A DNA stretch of 64,000 nt from Campylobacteraceae bacterium (GCA_012519705.1 JAAYPR010000034.1:24863-88862); one strand, 5' to 3'. Counted from the stretch's first letter, positions 55,860 to 64,000 are shown. Notes: generated by a model from the sequence alone, not told the origin. Translations and numbers: made by a program.

Positions 55860-57302
55860 TTAAAATATAAGATAAATCCAGCTAAAAACAATCAATGGTC
55901 CAAAAAGTCCAACCATTATCCCAATCCTTGCAAAATCTTTTATCTCAAGCCTTCCAACCGAGTAGGCAACAGCGTTTGGCGGAGCAGAGACTGGCAAAGT
56001 TATACCAAAAGAAGCACTTAACCCCACACAAACAACAGCCATAGAAATTTCTAGACTTGAAAAAGATGTTGCAAAAGCCGCAACTAACGGAACTATGATA
56101 TTTGTAGCACTGGTGCTGTTCATAAAGTTTGAAATGATTACGATGATATAACAAAACATCAAAGTAAAACCAACAGAGCTAAAGCTTTTTACATCAAAGC
56201 TAGTTGAGAACCACTTAGCTAGTCCACTTTCCATTACCGCTGTACCTAAAGAAAGACCACCGATTATTAAAATGATTATATCCCAATGAAGAGTTCTGAT
56301 GTCTGCACTGTTTAAAATTCCCGAACTTGTAAGCACAACGATAGGCAAAAATGCTACCACGCTTGCTGGAACACCGTGTAGCCCACTTGTAAGCCATAAG
56401 AGTATGGTTAAAAAAAGCATAGTTATAGTTAAAGTTCTTTTCCACTGTGGAACGGCTGGAGATTTGCTAGATGATGAACCACTTAGACTAATGTGAGTTA
56501 TTTTTTTGATATCTATAGTTGTAGTTTTTGATGGATAAGTTCTATATAAGTAAAACATTAAAAATGTAGCTATTAAAAGAGATGGTGGGAGAGCATAAAC
56601 CGACCACATTAAAAAACTTGGTCCATTCTCACCTAAAGACCCAACAGCGATAGCATTTGACGGCGTTCCGATAATCGTCCCCATCCCACCGATGTTTGAG
56701 CCAACACATACCGCCAAAAGAAGTGCTTTTGCAAACCGATCATCTTTATCTAACGCTGAAACTATCGGAGTTATAAGAGTTAGCATCATCACAGCGGTTG
56801 CTGTATTTGACATAAACATAGAAAAAAGGAAACTTATGTAAAGAATCGCCGCTAAAATATTTTTAGGTTTATTTCCGACCAACTCAAGTATTTTTTTGGC
56901 AAAAAGCTCGTCTAACTTAGTTTTACTAGCAGCTTTTCCGATGATAAACCCTGCGATAAACAGAAAAATCAAAGGATTTGCACAAGGTTCAATGTAGATT
57001 TGCCAGTTCGCATCCTTTTGACTAAAGTCAAACCCATCATAAGCGATTAAGACTATATTTAAAAAGATGATTAAAAGCGAAACAGCGTAAGCTGGTATAG
57101 TCTCAGTCGCCCACAAAGTCGCTGCAAAAACAAGGATGAAAAGCGTCACTAACCCGCTATATCCAAGCCCTTCATAGCTAGGCAAAAATGCCACAATGTT
57201 AGCAAAAAGAAAGCAAAGTAGAAATTTACCATAAGGCTTTTTTACAAATTTTCTAAACTCACGCCTATAAAAAAAGAAGGTTTGTCTTATTTTTAGTCTC
57301 AT
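55860..57302 (-). CDS. DASS (SLC13) family anion/dicarboxylate symporter
   Basis: The 480-residue membrane protein has about eleven spans in two inverted repeats. It contains two substrate/sodium motifs typical of the family: MSNTATAVMM near residue 165 and NSTSATNIIVPL near 390, the SNT-type signatures. A further SAPPNAVAYS sequence near 440 is the conserved C-terminal motif. The family imports C4-dicarboxylates, citrate or sulfate with sodium. Substrate is not determined. An N-terminal cytosolic stretch of about 25 basic residues precedes the first span. Confidence 0.88.
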   Translation of the reverse strand: MRLKIRQTFFFYRREFRKFVKKPYGKFLLCFLFANIVAFLPSYEGLGYSGLVTLFILVFAATLWATETIPAYAVSLLIIFLNIVLIAYDGFDFSQKDANWQIYIEPCANPLIFLFIAGFIIGKAASKTKLDELFAKKILELVGNKPKNILAAILYISFLFSMFMSNTATAVMMLTLITPIVSALDKDDRFAKALLLAVCVGSNIGGMGTIIGTPSNAIAVGSLGENGPSFLMWSVYALPPSLLIATFLMFYLYRTYPSKTTTIDIKKITHISLSGSSSSKSPAVPQWKRTLTITMLFLTILLWLTSGLHGVPASVVAFLPIVVLTSSGILNSADIRTLHWDIIILIIGGLSLGTAVMESGLAKWFSTSFDVKSFSSVGFTLMFCYIIVIISNFMNSTSATNIIVPLVAAFATSFSSLEISMAVVCVGLSASFGITLPVSAPPNAVAYSVGRLEIKDFARIGIMVGLFGPLIVFSWIYLIF

Positions 57303-57454
57303 TTAAGTCCGTTCTTGCTGTGATTTTATTTATTAGTACAACACTACATTATAGCCGAAAATTTGAGTTTAACAAAACTTTGAAAAAGTTAAAATTAAAA
57401 TAGTTTTTTATAATTTTGCTTAGCATAAATAAAGCAAAGTTTATAAAATAAGTA

Positions 57455-57460
57455 TATAAT
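57455..57460 (+). promoter_or_regulatory. -10 element for the NlpC/P60-M15 gene
   Basis: AGTATATAATAA contains TATAAT 27 bp before the TTG start, in the 184-bp divergent spacer with the DASS transporter. Confidence 0.5.
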
Positions 57461-57486
57461 AACCAAAAATTTAAAAGGACAGAAAT

Positions 57487-59523
57487 TTGAAAAAAATCAT
57501 TAGTTTTATCGCTGTTTTACTGCTTTTTACAGGTTGTGCTACCAAAAGTGAGCCTGAAGTTGTGGTGCTAGACTCTGCCACTCATAAACTGCTTGATTTG
57601 GAGTTTAGGCAAGATGTTAGCATACTGCCAAACATAGCAACCCCCACTACGCTTAAAAAAGATGAGTTTTTAGAGAGATATTTTAGAGTTTGGAGCTTTA
57701 CAAAGCCAACAACTTCTAAAAAAGATGCTTTTTGGGGTTTGAACTCTTATAGAAACACAGGTTCTAAAACTTACTATTCCCCTGCTAGAAGAGCCTACTC
57801 AAACAAACATTTTGATGAGATTAAAGCAAATGCAAATGAAAATGCCTTTGGCTCACTTTCACTTCCAGCCATCACTGTAAAAAATACTTTCTTAAGAAAT
57901 GCACCGTCCCACGAGCCCATCTTTTATAGCTTCTCAAACCCAAATGAAGGCTATCCATTTGACTACTTAGCTAACTCGACTTTAGGTATAAACTACCCTG
58001 TTTATGTATCACATTTAAGTAGAGACGGTGACTTTGCGTTTGTGCAAAATGACGCTGTTTGGGGCTGGGTAGATGCAAGGGATTTGAAATTTATGTCACA
58101 AAATGAGATAAATATGGTTAAAAACTCAAATTTTATAGCTATTTTAGTAGATAGAACGCCTATAAAAAACTTAAAAAATGAGTTTTTGTTTTACGGAAGA
58201 GTTGGAACTATTTTAATGGTTGATAGAAGTGATGCAAATTTCTACTACGGCAGAGTTTTTACATCCAAAGGACTTGAAAACTATAAAATTCCTACCAATT
58301 CAGCTACAAATTTCCCAGCTACTTTTAACAGTGAGAACACAAAAAAAGTTATAAATAGCATCTTAGGTGAGCCTTATGGCTGGGGTGGGTTTAGCTATTA
58401 CCGTGACTGCTCGCTTTTTACAAAAGACTATATGGCGACATTTGGCGTTTGGCTTCCTAGAAACTCAAAAGCCCAAGGAAGCATGAGAGGCGGAGTGTAC
58501 AAAAACATAAGTTTAAGCGGTCTAACAAATGAACAAAAACTTGACATTATCAAGAGTGATGGAGTGCCGTATAAAACAGTTCTTTATATGCCAGGTCACA
58601 CTATGCTCTACACTGGCATCGTAAACGGAAAAGTTACAGTAACCCACAACGCTTGGGGGCTTAGAACGGCAAATGAAGGAAGAGCACTAATCGCAGGAAC
58701 TGCGATAACTACTCTAGAAATCGGTAAAAACGCAGGAGTTCTACCTGATAGACTACTTCTATCAAGAATAGTTTCTATGGTTGTAGTTGGCAGTGGAAAT
58801 TTAAGTGCAAATTTAGACGCGAATTTATCAAACGAAGCTACCCTAAAAGCTCAAATTTTAGAAAAAGCTTACGGTGTAAAAGTTGTAAATAATGATGTTA
58901 TTTTTAGTGATGGCACAAAACTAGCTTTTGATGATGGGTTTAAAAAAGATGAGCACTCACTTTTAAACAATGCTGACATCGAAGATATGGTTAGCTTAAA
59001 CTATCCAAATTTAGAAAACCCTCCAGTTTATGACATAGGAAGAGCTAGAAATCACGAGTTTCTAGCTAAAATTTATGGCATAAGCAAACATGAAATTGAA
59101 AAGAACTTAGTTGAAGTTATTTGGCTAAAAGATTTTGTAAAAAAACCTCTTGCTTTTAACTCTAAAAATAGTGCTGCCGCGTCTTTAAAAAAAGTAAGTG
59201 ATGAGTTAAACGAACTAGTTAAAAAAGATAGAACCTTGCTTGCTTTTTTAGACAACCCAGCTGGAACTTATGTATATAGAAAAGTGGCAGGCGAAAACTA
59301 CCTCTCAGCCCACAGCTACGGCATTGCCATAGATATAAACTATAACAAAAGTCACTACTGGAGACATGAAAGAAGTATGGAGTATAAAAACTCTATTCCT
59401 TTAGAAATAGTTGCTGTTTTTGAGAAAAATGGCTTTATCTGGGGCGGCAGATGGAGACACTATGACACCATGCATTTTGAGTACCGCCCTGAAATAGCCC
59501 ATAATTTTGGGTATAATAGTTAA
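57487..59523 (+). CDS. Lipoprotein with SH3b, NlpC/P60 and M15 peptidase domains (dual peptidoglycan hydrolase)
   Basis: The 678-residue lipoprotein (lipobox FTGC, C17; TTG start with AAAGGA upstream) has two peptidase units. The first has an N-terminal stabilising region (about 40-125), SH3b-like domains (about 126-275) and an NlpC/P60 domain (about 283-420) with C308 in YYRDCSLF, H371 in MPGHTMLY and H388 as a plausible third residue. The second (about 450-675) is M15-like: SAHSYGIAIDI with H609 and D616 as zinc ligands, and a final RWRHYDTMHFEY with H663, plus an upstream FSDGTKLAFDDG stretch typical of M15 peptidases. The first unit is known as a stand-alone lipoprotein; the M15 addition is unusual. 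It probably cleaves peptidoglycan stem peptides at two positions. Confidence 0.85.
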   Translation: MKKIISFIAVLLLFTGCATKSEPEVVVLDSATHKLLDLEFRQDVSILPNIATPTTLKKDEFLERYFRVWSFTKPTTSKKDAFWGLNSYRNTGSKTYYSPARRAYSNKHFDEIKANANENAFGSLSLPAITVKNTFLRNAPSHEPIFYSFSNPNEGYPFDYLANSTLGINYPVYVSHLSRDGDFAFVQNDAVWGWVDARDLKFMSQNEINMVKNSNFIAILVDRTPIKNLKNEFLFYGRVGTILMVDRSDANFYYGRVFTSKGLENYKIPTNSATNFPATFNSENTKKVINSILGEPYGWGGFSYYRDCSLFTKDYMATFGVWLPRNSKAQGSMRGGVYKNISLSGLTNEQKLDIIKSDGVPYKTVLYMPGHTMLYTGIVNGKVTVTHNAWGLRTANEGRALIAGTAITTLEIGKNAGVLPDRLLLSRIVSMVVVGSGNLSANLDANLSNEATLKAQILEKAYGVKVVNNDVIFSDGTKLAFDDGFKKDEHSLLNNADIEDMVSLNYPNLENPPVYDIGRARNHEFLAKIYGISKHEIEKNLVEVIWLKDFVKKPLAFNSKNSAAASLKKVSDELNELVKKDRTLLAFLDNPAGTYVYRKVAGENYLSAHSYGIAIDINYNKSHYWRHERSMEYKNSIPLEIVAVFEKNGFIWGGRWRHYDTMHFEYRPEIAHNFGYNS

Positions 59524-59547
59524 TATATCACAAACAAAGGAGTAAAA

Positions 59548-60051
59548 ATGAGTAGTTTTATAATGGTAAAAGGTGAAGTAAAAGAACTATTTACAACTAA
59601 AAATCAAGCGACTTTAGAGAAAAGTTCTACAATTTCATGGAAATGTAAAGTTGGCGGAGTAGAAATAGAAGGCGTTGACGGTGCACCTGAGTTTAAAATC
59701 GAAAATGGAGACAACATCATAGCGATAGTCAAAAATGAAAACTCCACAAACAAAACTTATAACTATGTCCTTACAAACAAAGAGTTTGAAAAGCCATCCA
59801 TGCTTTCAGCTTTTATAAACTCAACAACCGAGTTTATACTTACGGCACTCTTTTTTGTTGTCTCTTTGGCGATTATTATTTGGGGAGTGTCAATGCTGCT
59901 TGGCTCTAAAGCTGGACTTGGGGCTTTAGTTTTAATAGTTGGAGTTGCTTTAGGCGGGGTTGCTACTATGTTTGGTAAAAAACTTTATAACCAAGCAAAG
60001 CCAGATATTATGCTAGCAAATGAATTAAAAAATTTAGAGATGAACTCTTAA
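59548..60051 (+). CDS. Membrane protein with cytosolic-type N-domain, unknown function
   Basis: The 167-residue protein has a soluble domain of about 90 residues with beta character, then two adjacent membrane spans (about 93-120 and 122-143), the second Gly-rich, and a short tail. I do not recognise a family. The start is firm (AAAGGAG, 8 bp upstream). It is 24 bp after the NlpC/P60-M15 gene and is followed by a strong terminator, so these two genes form a unit. Confidence 0.7.
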   Translation: MSSFIMVKGEVKELFTTKNQATLEKSSTISWKCKVGGVEIEGVDGAPEFKIENGDNIIAIVKNENSTNKTYNYVLTNKEFEKPSMLSAFINSTTEFILTALFFVVSLAIIIWGVSMLLGSKAGLGALVLIVGVALGGVATMFGKKLYNQAKPDIMLANELKNLEMNS

Positions 60052-60080
60052 GTTCTTATTGACTTTAATGTTTAAATTTA

Positions 60081-60106
60081 AGCCCCTAAGCTTAGGGGCT
60101 TTTTTA
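60081..60106 (+). terminator. Strong rho-independent terminator
   Basis: The perfect palindrome AGCCCCTAAGCTTAGGGGCT is followed by TTTTTT. It separates the NlpC/P60-M15 unit from the phoX promoter region. Confidence 0.9.
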
Positions 60107-60237
60107 ATCTATTCTATCTACTTCACTTTTAAAAACCTGCTAAATTCAAACAAAACAGACTCTCTACCACATATAAAAAACTAATCTCTCGCCACTAAAT
60201 TATCTTGAAAAAATATGTCAAAACAACATAACTATTA

Positions 60238-60253
60238 GAAACTTTTTGGAAAC
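60238..60253 (-). promoter_or_regulatory. Pho box, minus orientation
   Basis: Read on the minus strand the site is GTTTCCAAAAAGTTTC. It fits the direct repeat GTTTC-N6-GTTTC, with the AAAA core, that I recall as the PhosR binding site in C. jejuni. It lies 27 bp upstream of a second, oppositely oriented box and 92 bp before the phoX start. Confidence 0.65.
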
Positions 60254-60280
60254 AAATTTTGGTTAAAAAACCATAAAAAT

Positions 60281-60296
60281 GTTTCCCAAATGTTTC
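60281..60296 (+). promoter_or_regulatory. Pho box, plus orientation, at the phoX promoter
   Basis: GTTTCCCAAATGTTTC fits the same 16-bp pattern with one change in the A core. It ends 10 bp before the TATAAT at 60307, so it occupies the -35 region, the position expected for an activator-dependent promoter. Confidence 0.65.
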
Positions 60297-60306
60297 CAAC
60301 TAAATT

Positions 60307-60312
60307 TATAAT
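60307..60312 (+). promoter_or_regulatory. -10 element for phoX
   Basis: A consensus TATAAT lies 32 bp before the phoX start, with AAGGAG at about 60331-60336 as ribosome-binding site. Confidence 0.6.
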
Positions 60313-60344
60313 TCCAGCGTAATTTTTAACAAGGAGTTTCAAGT

Positions 60345-62093
60345 ATGAAAAAAATCATTTCATTACTTTCTGTTTCAGCATGTCTTGCACTTGCTGGGGA
60401 TTTAGTTAGCGTTGAGTTTGAAGGCATTTCTGTCCCTACAACAGATGCGGAAAAAAGAGAAATCAGAGCAAGCGAAAGCGTAAAAATAGATGGCAAAGAG
60501 TATAAAATAGGTTATAACACTATTATGCGTTCAGGCGATAAAGTTGGCGAGGGCGTATTTGGTGCGTTATATGATACAAATGGTAAACTTATCACTACAA
60601 AAGATGGAAGCCCGAGAATTTCGGATGATAACGACTTCTCATCACTTCTAACTTATGGTGATAAAATTTTCATGATTTCACACTTTGAAACAAGACCAGC
60701 TGCTATGTATGTAACAGAACTAAAACAAGAAGCAGACGGTAAACTAGTAGCTGTAAATACAAGAAATATTGACTTTTCTGAGTTTGGCGGATTATGGGTA
60801 CCATGTGCTGGTTCTGTAACTCCTTGGGGAACTCACTTAGGAAGTGAAGAGTATGAGCCAGATGCAAGAACTATCAAAGCAGACGGCGATGGTGGTGCAT
60901 ACTACAACTTAATGGGCGAGTACTTCGGTGGTGATTTAACAAAACTAAACCCATATAGATATGGCTGGACACCAGAGCTAAAAATCGTTAGCGAAAAAGG
61001 CGATGTAGAGGTTGTAAAACACTACACTCTAGGTAGAATGGCTCACGAACTAGGCTATGTAATGCCAGATAAAAAGACAGTATATTTAAGTGATGATGGT
61101 ACAAATGTTGGTTTATTTATGTTCATAGCTGATAAAGAAGAAGACCTAAGTGCTGGTGTTCTTTATGCTGCAAAATGGAACCAAACAGATGATAAAAACG
61201 GCGGAAGTGCTGATTTAGAGTGGATAAGCCTAGGTCATGCAACAAACGCTGAAATAGAAAAAGCTATCAATGATGGTATCAAATTTGCTGATATGTTTGA
61301 AACTGCTGAGTTTAAAGACGACACCTGTCCGGCTGGATTTACTCCAACAAAAGCAAACGCAGACTCTAACCAAAAAACACCAGCTGAGTGTATCAAACTA
61401 AAAGATGGTATGGAAAGAGTAGCTAGCAGACTTGAGTCAAGAAGAGTTGCTGCTATCAAAGGTGCTACAGTTGAGTTTAGAAAAATGGAAGGTATCACTT
61501 ACAACAACAACCTAAATGAAGTTTATATCGGCATGAGTGAAATTAACAAAGGTATGGAAAGCTTCAAAAACAAAGGTAAAGATAGCGATAAATACGATGT
61601 TAAAGGACAAGATCACATCAGACTAGAACACAACACATGTGGCGTTGTTTACAGACTAGCTCTAGCAAAAGATGACAAAATCGGCTCAGACTATGTACCA
61701 ACGACAATGAAAGGTCTAGTAGCTGGAAAATACAGCACAACAGGCGATAAACTAAATACTTGTGATTTAGATGGTTTAGCTAACCCAGATAACGTTACTT
61801 ACATCAACAACACAGGTGTTTTAATCATCGGTGAAGATACTGGCGATGGTCATCAAAACGACGCTATTTGGGCATACAACATAGCAGAAGATAAACTAAC
61901 TAGAATCTTCACAACACCTTATGGAAGTGAGACAACATCACCATACTACTACAATAATATCGGTGGATTTGGCTATATAACAGCAGTTGTTCAGCACCCA
62001 TACGGAGAGAGCGATGAAGACCAACTTAAAAACCCAGAAGATGCAAGAGCATACACTGGATACATCGGGCCATTCCCTGTAATCACAAAATAA
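60345..62093 (+). CDS. phoX: PhoX-type alkaline phosphatase (DUF839)
   Basis: The 582-residue periplasmic protein belongs to the PhoX family of iron/calcium phosphatases that release phosphate from organic esters. It shows the CAGSVTPWGTHLGSEEYEPDAR motif region around residues 152-174 (canonical form C-A-G-x-x-T-P-W-G-T-W-L-x-C-E-E), the GRMAHELGYVMPDKKTVYLSDDG segment near 229 and a C-terminal HPYGE. The signal peptide (about 1-17, cleavage near ALA-GD) has only two lysines and no twin arginines, so it looks Sec-dependent, unlike the C. jejuni enzyme, which is Tat-exported. Two pho boxes upstream support phosphate control. The cysteine of the canonical CEE is Ser here. Confidence 0.85.
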   Translation: MKKIISLLSVSACLALAGDLVSVEFEGISVPTTDAEKREIRASESVKIDGKEYKIGYNTIMRSGDKVGEGVFGALYDTNGKLITTKDGSPRISDDNDFSSLLTYGDKIFMISHFETRPAAMYVTELKQEADGKLVAVNTRNIDFSEFGGLWVPCAGSVTPWGTHLGSEEYEPDARTIKADGDGGAYYNLMGEYFGGDLTKLNPYRYGWTPELKIVSEKGDVEVVKHYTLGRMAHELGYVMPDKKTVYLSDDGTNVGLFMFIADKEEDLSAGVLYAAKWNQTDDKNGGSADLEWISLGHATNAEIEKAINDGIKFADMFETAEFKDDTCPAGFTPTKANADSNQKTPAECIKLKDGMERVASRLESRRVAAIKGATVEFRKMEGITYNNNLNEVYIGMSEINKGMESFKNKGKDSDKYDVKGQDHIRLEHNTCGVVYRLALAKDDKIGSDYVPTTMKGLVAGKYSTTGDKLNTCDLDGLANPDNVTYINNTGVLIIGEDTGDGHQNDAIWAYNIAEDKLTRIFTTPYGSETTSPYYYNNIGGFGYITAVVQHPYGESDEDQLKNPEDARAYTGYIGPFPVITK

Positions 62094-62115
62094 TTTTGCC
62101 TCGTGCAATCTTTCT

Positions 62116-62145
62116 AGCCTGCTTTTCTACGAAGCAGGCTTTTTT
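62116..62145 (+). terminator. Rho-independent terminator between phoX and the di-haem gene
   Basis: Arms AGCCTGCTT / AAGCAGGCT enclose TTCTACG and are followed by TTTTTAT. The downstream gene starts only 19 bp later and has no separate promoter that I can see, so partial read-through is likely. Confidence 0.8.
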
Positions 62146-62164
62146 ATTTAAAAAGGAGACTTTT

Positions 62165-63919
62165 ATGAAGAAGAGTTTAGTTTTAATAAGCTTACTTTTT
62201 TCTAGCTCTTTTGCTCTTGAAATAGATGTCACCAGCAAAGAGTTAATCAACACAAACCACTCTTACGTCTCATCACAATGTTACACAAAAACTATAGATG
62301 AGAAAAACCCAAAAATAGTTTCAAACCCATGCTTTACTTGTCACAGCTTAAACAAAGAGCCAAATTTTACCTATGAGGACTGGGATGTTCAAGAAAGCTA
62401 TGATTTTCCAGCACCAGCACTTAAAAATCCATTTACAAATTTATTTGTAGATAGAACCGACTATATCGCAAAAACAAGCGATGAGGAAATTTTAAACTAC
62501 GTTAGGCAAGACAACTACAAAGACAAAGACGGAAATATCATCCTAGCTCAAAAACTAAATAATTTAGATAAAAGCTGGGACTATAATAAAAACGGCAAAT
62601 GGGATGGTTACATTCCAGACTGCGAGTATAACTTTGACAGTGAGGGCTTTGATAGAACAAAAGATGGTGGATACACAGGTTGGAGAGCCTTTGGGTACTA
62701 TCCATTTCTAGGGACTTTCTGGCCGACAAATGGAAACACAGATGATGTTTTAATTCGTCTGCCTGAAAACTTCACATTAGATGAAAACTCTAAATTTGAC
62801 CTTGAAGTTTATAAGGTAAATTTACTCATAGTTGAGAGTTTAATCAAACAAAAAAGCATTAAAACTTTTGACATAGATGAGAGCAAATATGGGGTTGACC
62901 TAAACCAAAACGGAAAACTTGACGTTGCAAACGAGATAGTTTTTAAATGGACAAAGCCTGACTACGACTTGATGAGCGACACACTCTCAAATTTTAGTAT
63001 GAGTTATGTTGGACTTGCTAAAAATTTGCTTGTAGAAAACAAAGTAAATATCGCCCCAGGACTTTACCCAGTAGGAACTGAGTTTTTACACTCTGTAAGA
63101 TATATAGATGCAAATGATGGCAAAACTGGCATGGCTATGCGTATGAAAGAGCTAAGATACGGTGTAAAAACTTACTGGCAAACTTACGGCGAACTTTCAG
63201 ACACAGGAGCTGCGGTTATAAAAGAAAAAAGCGATTTCCCTGATAGGACAGATCAATACGTTGGAAACGTAGAAATCGGACTAAATAACGACCGCGGTTG
63301 GTTTTTCCAAGCATTTATTGAAGATGGGGACGGGGAACTAAGACCACAAAGTTATGAAGAGACGCTATTTTGTATGGGTTGCCACTCAAACATAGGTGCA
63401 ACTGCTGATGCGACTTTTGTATTTCAAAGGAAATTTGACCACGATGAGTTTCAAAATGGCTGGTTTCACTGGAGCCAAAAAGACTTCTCAGGCATAAAAG
63501 ATATGGTACTAGAAGATGGCGAGGGTGAATACGCTAAATATCTTGCACTAAACAACGCCGGAGATGAGTTTAGAGGAAACACGGAAGTGATGGATAAATT
63601 CTTCGTTGAAGGTTGGGAAAAAAACCTTGAGATGATAGAAAAAGAGTATGCTCTAAATCAGGAAACCCCAGGAGCTTTAATGGATAGAAGTTGGAAGCTA
63701 AAACCAGAGGCTATGGAAATCCTAAAAAACGATATAAGCTATGTTTTAATGCCAAGCGTTGAAAGAGCGTTGAGGCTTAACAAAGCTTACAGAGCGGTTG
63801 TGGAAGAGCAAAGCTATGTCTTTGGTAGAGATGTAAATATCAAGCCATCAGACAATGTCCATAAAGAAGTTGAAGCAGAGCAAAGCACAGGCGTAAAAGC
63901 ATTTTTGTATCAGTACTAA
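62165..63919 (+). CDS. Periplasmic di-haem c-type protein with calcium-loop motifs
   Basis: The 584-residue product starts at the ATG at 62165 (AAAAAGGAG upstream; the frame is open from 62096 without a suitable site). A signal peptide covers about residues 1-17. Two CxxCH haem c motifs lie at 56-60 (CFTCH) and 403-407 (CMGCH). Several Asp/Asn-rich loops of the calcium-binding DxNxNG type occur at about 139-148 and 245-256, and a DGDGE at 387-391. I do not recognise an experimentally known family. Its place directly behind phoX, which is calcium-dependent, suggests a linked periplasmic role, perhaps a redox enzyme or metal-delivery partner; that is inference. Confidence 0.78.
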   Translation: MKKSLVLISLLFSSSFALEIDVTSKELINTNHSYVSSQCYTKTIDEKNPKIVSNPCFTCHSLNKEPNFTYEDWDVQESYDFPAPALKNPFTNLFVDRTDYIAKTSDEEILNYVRQDNYKDKDGNIILAQKLNNLDKSWDYNKNGKWDGYIPDCEYNFDSEGFDRTKDGGYTGWRAFGYYPFLGTFWPTNGNTDDVLIRLPENFTLDENSKFDLEVYKVNLLIVESLIKQKSIKTFDIDESKYGVDLNQNGKLDVANEIVFKWTKPDYDLMSDTLSNFSMSYVGLAKNLLVENKVNIAPGLYPVGTEFLHSVRYIDANDGKTGMAMRMKELRYGVKTYWQTYGELSDTGAAVIKEKSDFPDRTDQYVGNVEIGLNNDRGWFFQAFIEDGDGELRPQSYEETLFCMGCHSNIGATADATFVFQRKFDHDEFQNGWFHWSQKDFSGIKDMVLEDGEGEYAKYLALNNAGDEFRGNTEVMDKFFVEGWEKNLEMIEKEYALNQETPGALMDRSWKLKPEAMEILKNDISYVLMPSVERALRLNKAYRAVVEEQSYVFGRDVNIKPSDNVHKEVEAEQSTGVKAFLYQY

Positions 63920-64000
63920 GGTTTTCTAAAAGCCTTTTAAATAGTGCTTAAATTTGATGAAATTTATAGAGTTTAAACACTTTTATACTTCAAATTTAGC
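63920..64000. other. Intergenic tail of the window
   Basis: These 81 AT-rich bases after the di-haem gene contain an imperfect hairpin, AAGGTTTT-CT-AAAAGCCTT, at about 63919-63937 followed by a T-rich tract. It could be a weak terminator. No gene is visible before the window ends. Confidence 0.35.

Noticed and set aside
55945..56445. Cys/Trp/Asn-rich minus-strand frames inside the DASS transporter gene
   Set aside because: They are shifted readings of transporter codons on the same strand, with odd composition and no initiation signals.
62096..62164. Upstream extension of the di-haem protein frame
   Set aside because: It runs through the phoX terminator hairpin; the ATG at 62165 has AAAAAGGAG and begins a proper signal peptide.

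Overview
The window is a chromosome segment of an AT-rich epsilonproteobacterium, almost certainly a Campylobacter species. Proteins and gene order match blocks known from C. jejuni: ppa-adk-aspS/nadK-recN-tatD-mltD-rlpA-...-engB-PBP2; amiA-tyrS-spoT-rpoZ-pyrH-envC-ftsX-ftsE-trmB-flpA-rluD/rodA; mtaB-mscS-aroB-RCK protein-tgt; and lolC-secA/lolA with a PIF1-type helicase nearby. I cannot name the species from sequence alone. Coding density is very high, most neighbours overlap or nearly touch, and no prophage, IS transposase, CRISPR array or rRNA was found. One tRNA (Leu, anticodon CAA) is present.

Layout. 1-2.5 kb: a partial Crp/Fnr regulator divergent from a TDT/SLAC1-type transporter, then rarD. 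2.5-10.6 kb (minus): a cell-envelope operon with tatD, mltD, rlpA, hisB, kdsC, lptC, lptA, engB, a short argA, an MreD-position membrane protein and PBP2. 10.7-16 kb: recN-nadK (minus) divergent from aspS-adk-ppa (plus). 16.5-19 kb: a bd-family oxidase operon whose subunit I carries a C-terminal c-type haem motif. 19.1-22.3 kb: a repeat-rich gap, a YjbR gene cut short by a repeat, and three unrecognised membrane genes. 22.3-37.3 kb (minus): mnmC, amiA, a nitronate monooxygenase-like gene, tyrS, spoT, rpoZ, pyrH, envC-like, ftsX, ftsE, trmB, flpA and rluD. 37.3-40.1 kb (plus): rodA, an EamA transporter, tRNA-Leu and an isochorismatase-like hydrolase. 40.1-47.9 kb (minus, after a compact copy of the repeat): mogA, an FtsH-like protein without protease residues, mtaB, an MscS channel, aroB and an RCK-type protein; tgt is divergent. 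49.0-53.4 kb: a 51-residue membrane protein, a second kind of repeat, lolC-like and secA. 53.5-57.3 kb: lolA and nikR (plus), helicase and DASS transporter (minus). 57.5-64 kb (plus): a lipoprotein joining NlpC/P60 and M15 peptidase domains, a small membrane protein, a PhoX-type phosphatase behind two apparent pho boxes, and a di-haem, calcium-loop periplasmic protein.

How the genes fit together. Much of the window serves the envelope: peptidoglycan synthesis (PBP2, RodA), its remodelling (MltD, RlpA, AmiA, EnvC-like/FtsEX, NlpC-M15 protein), LPS transport and Kdo synthesis (LptA, LptC, KdsC), lipoprotein sorting (LolA, LolC) and secretion (SecA). The most unusual parts are the haem c-bearing bd-type oxidase with a CydA-like second subunit, the pho-box/PhoX/di-haem protein locus, the protease-dead FtsH paralogue, the double-domain peptidoglycan hydrolase, and a dispersed hairpin repeat whose stem sequences change between copies while pairing is kept and which has truncated a gene.
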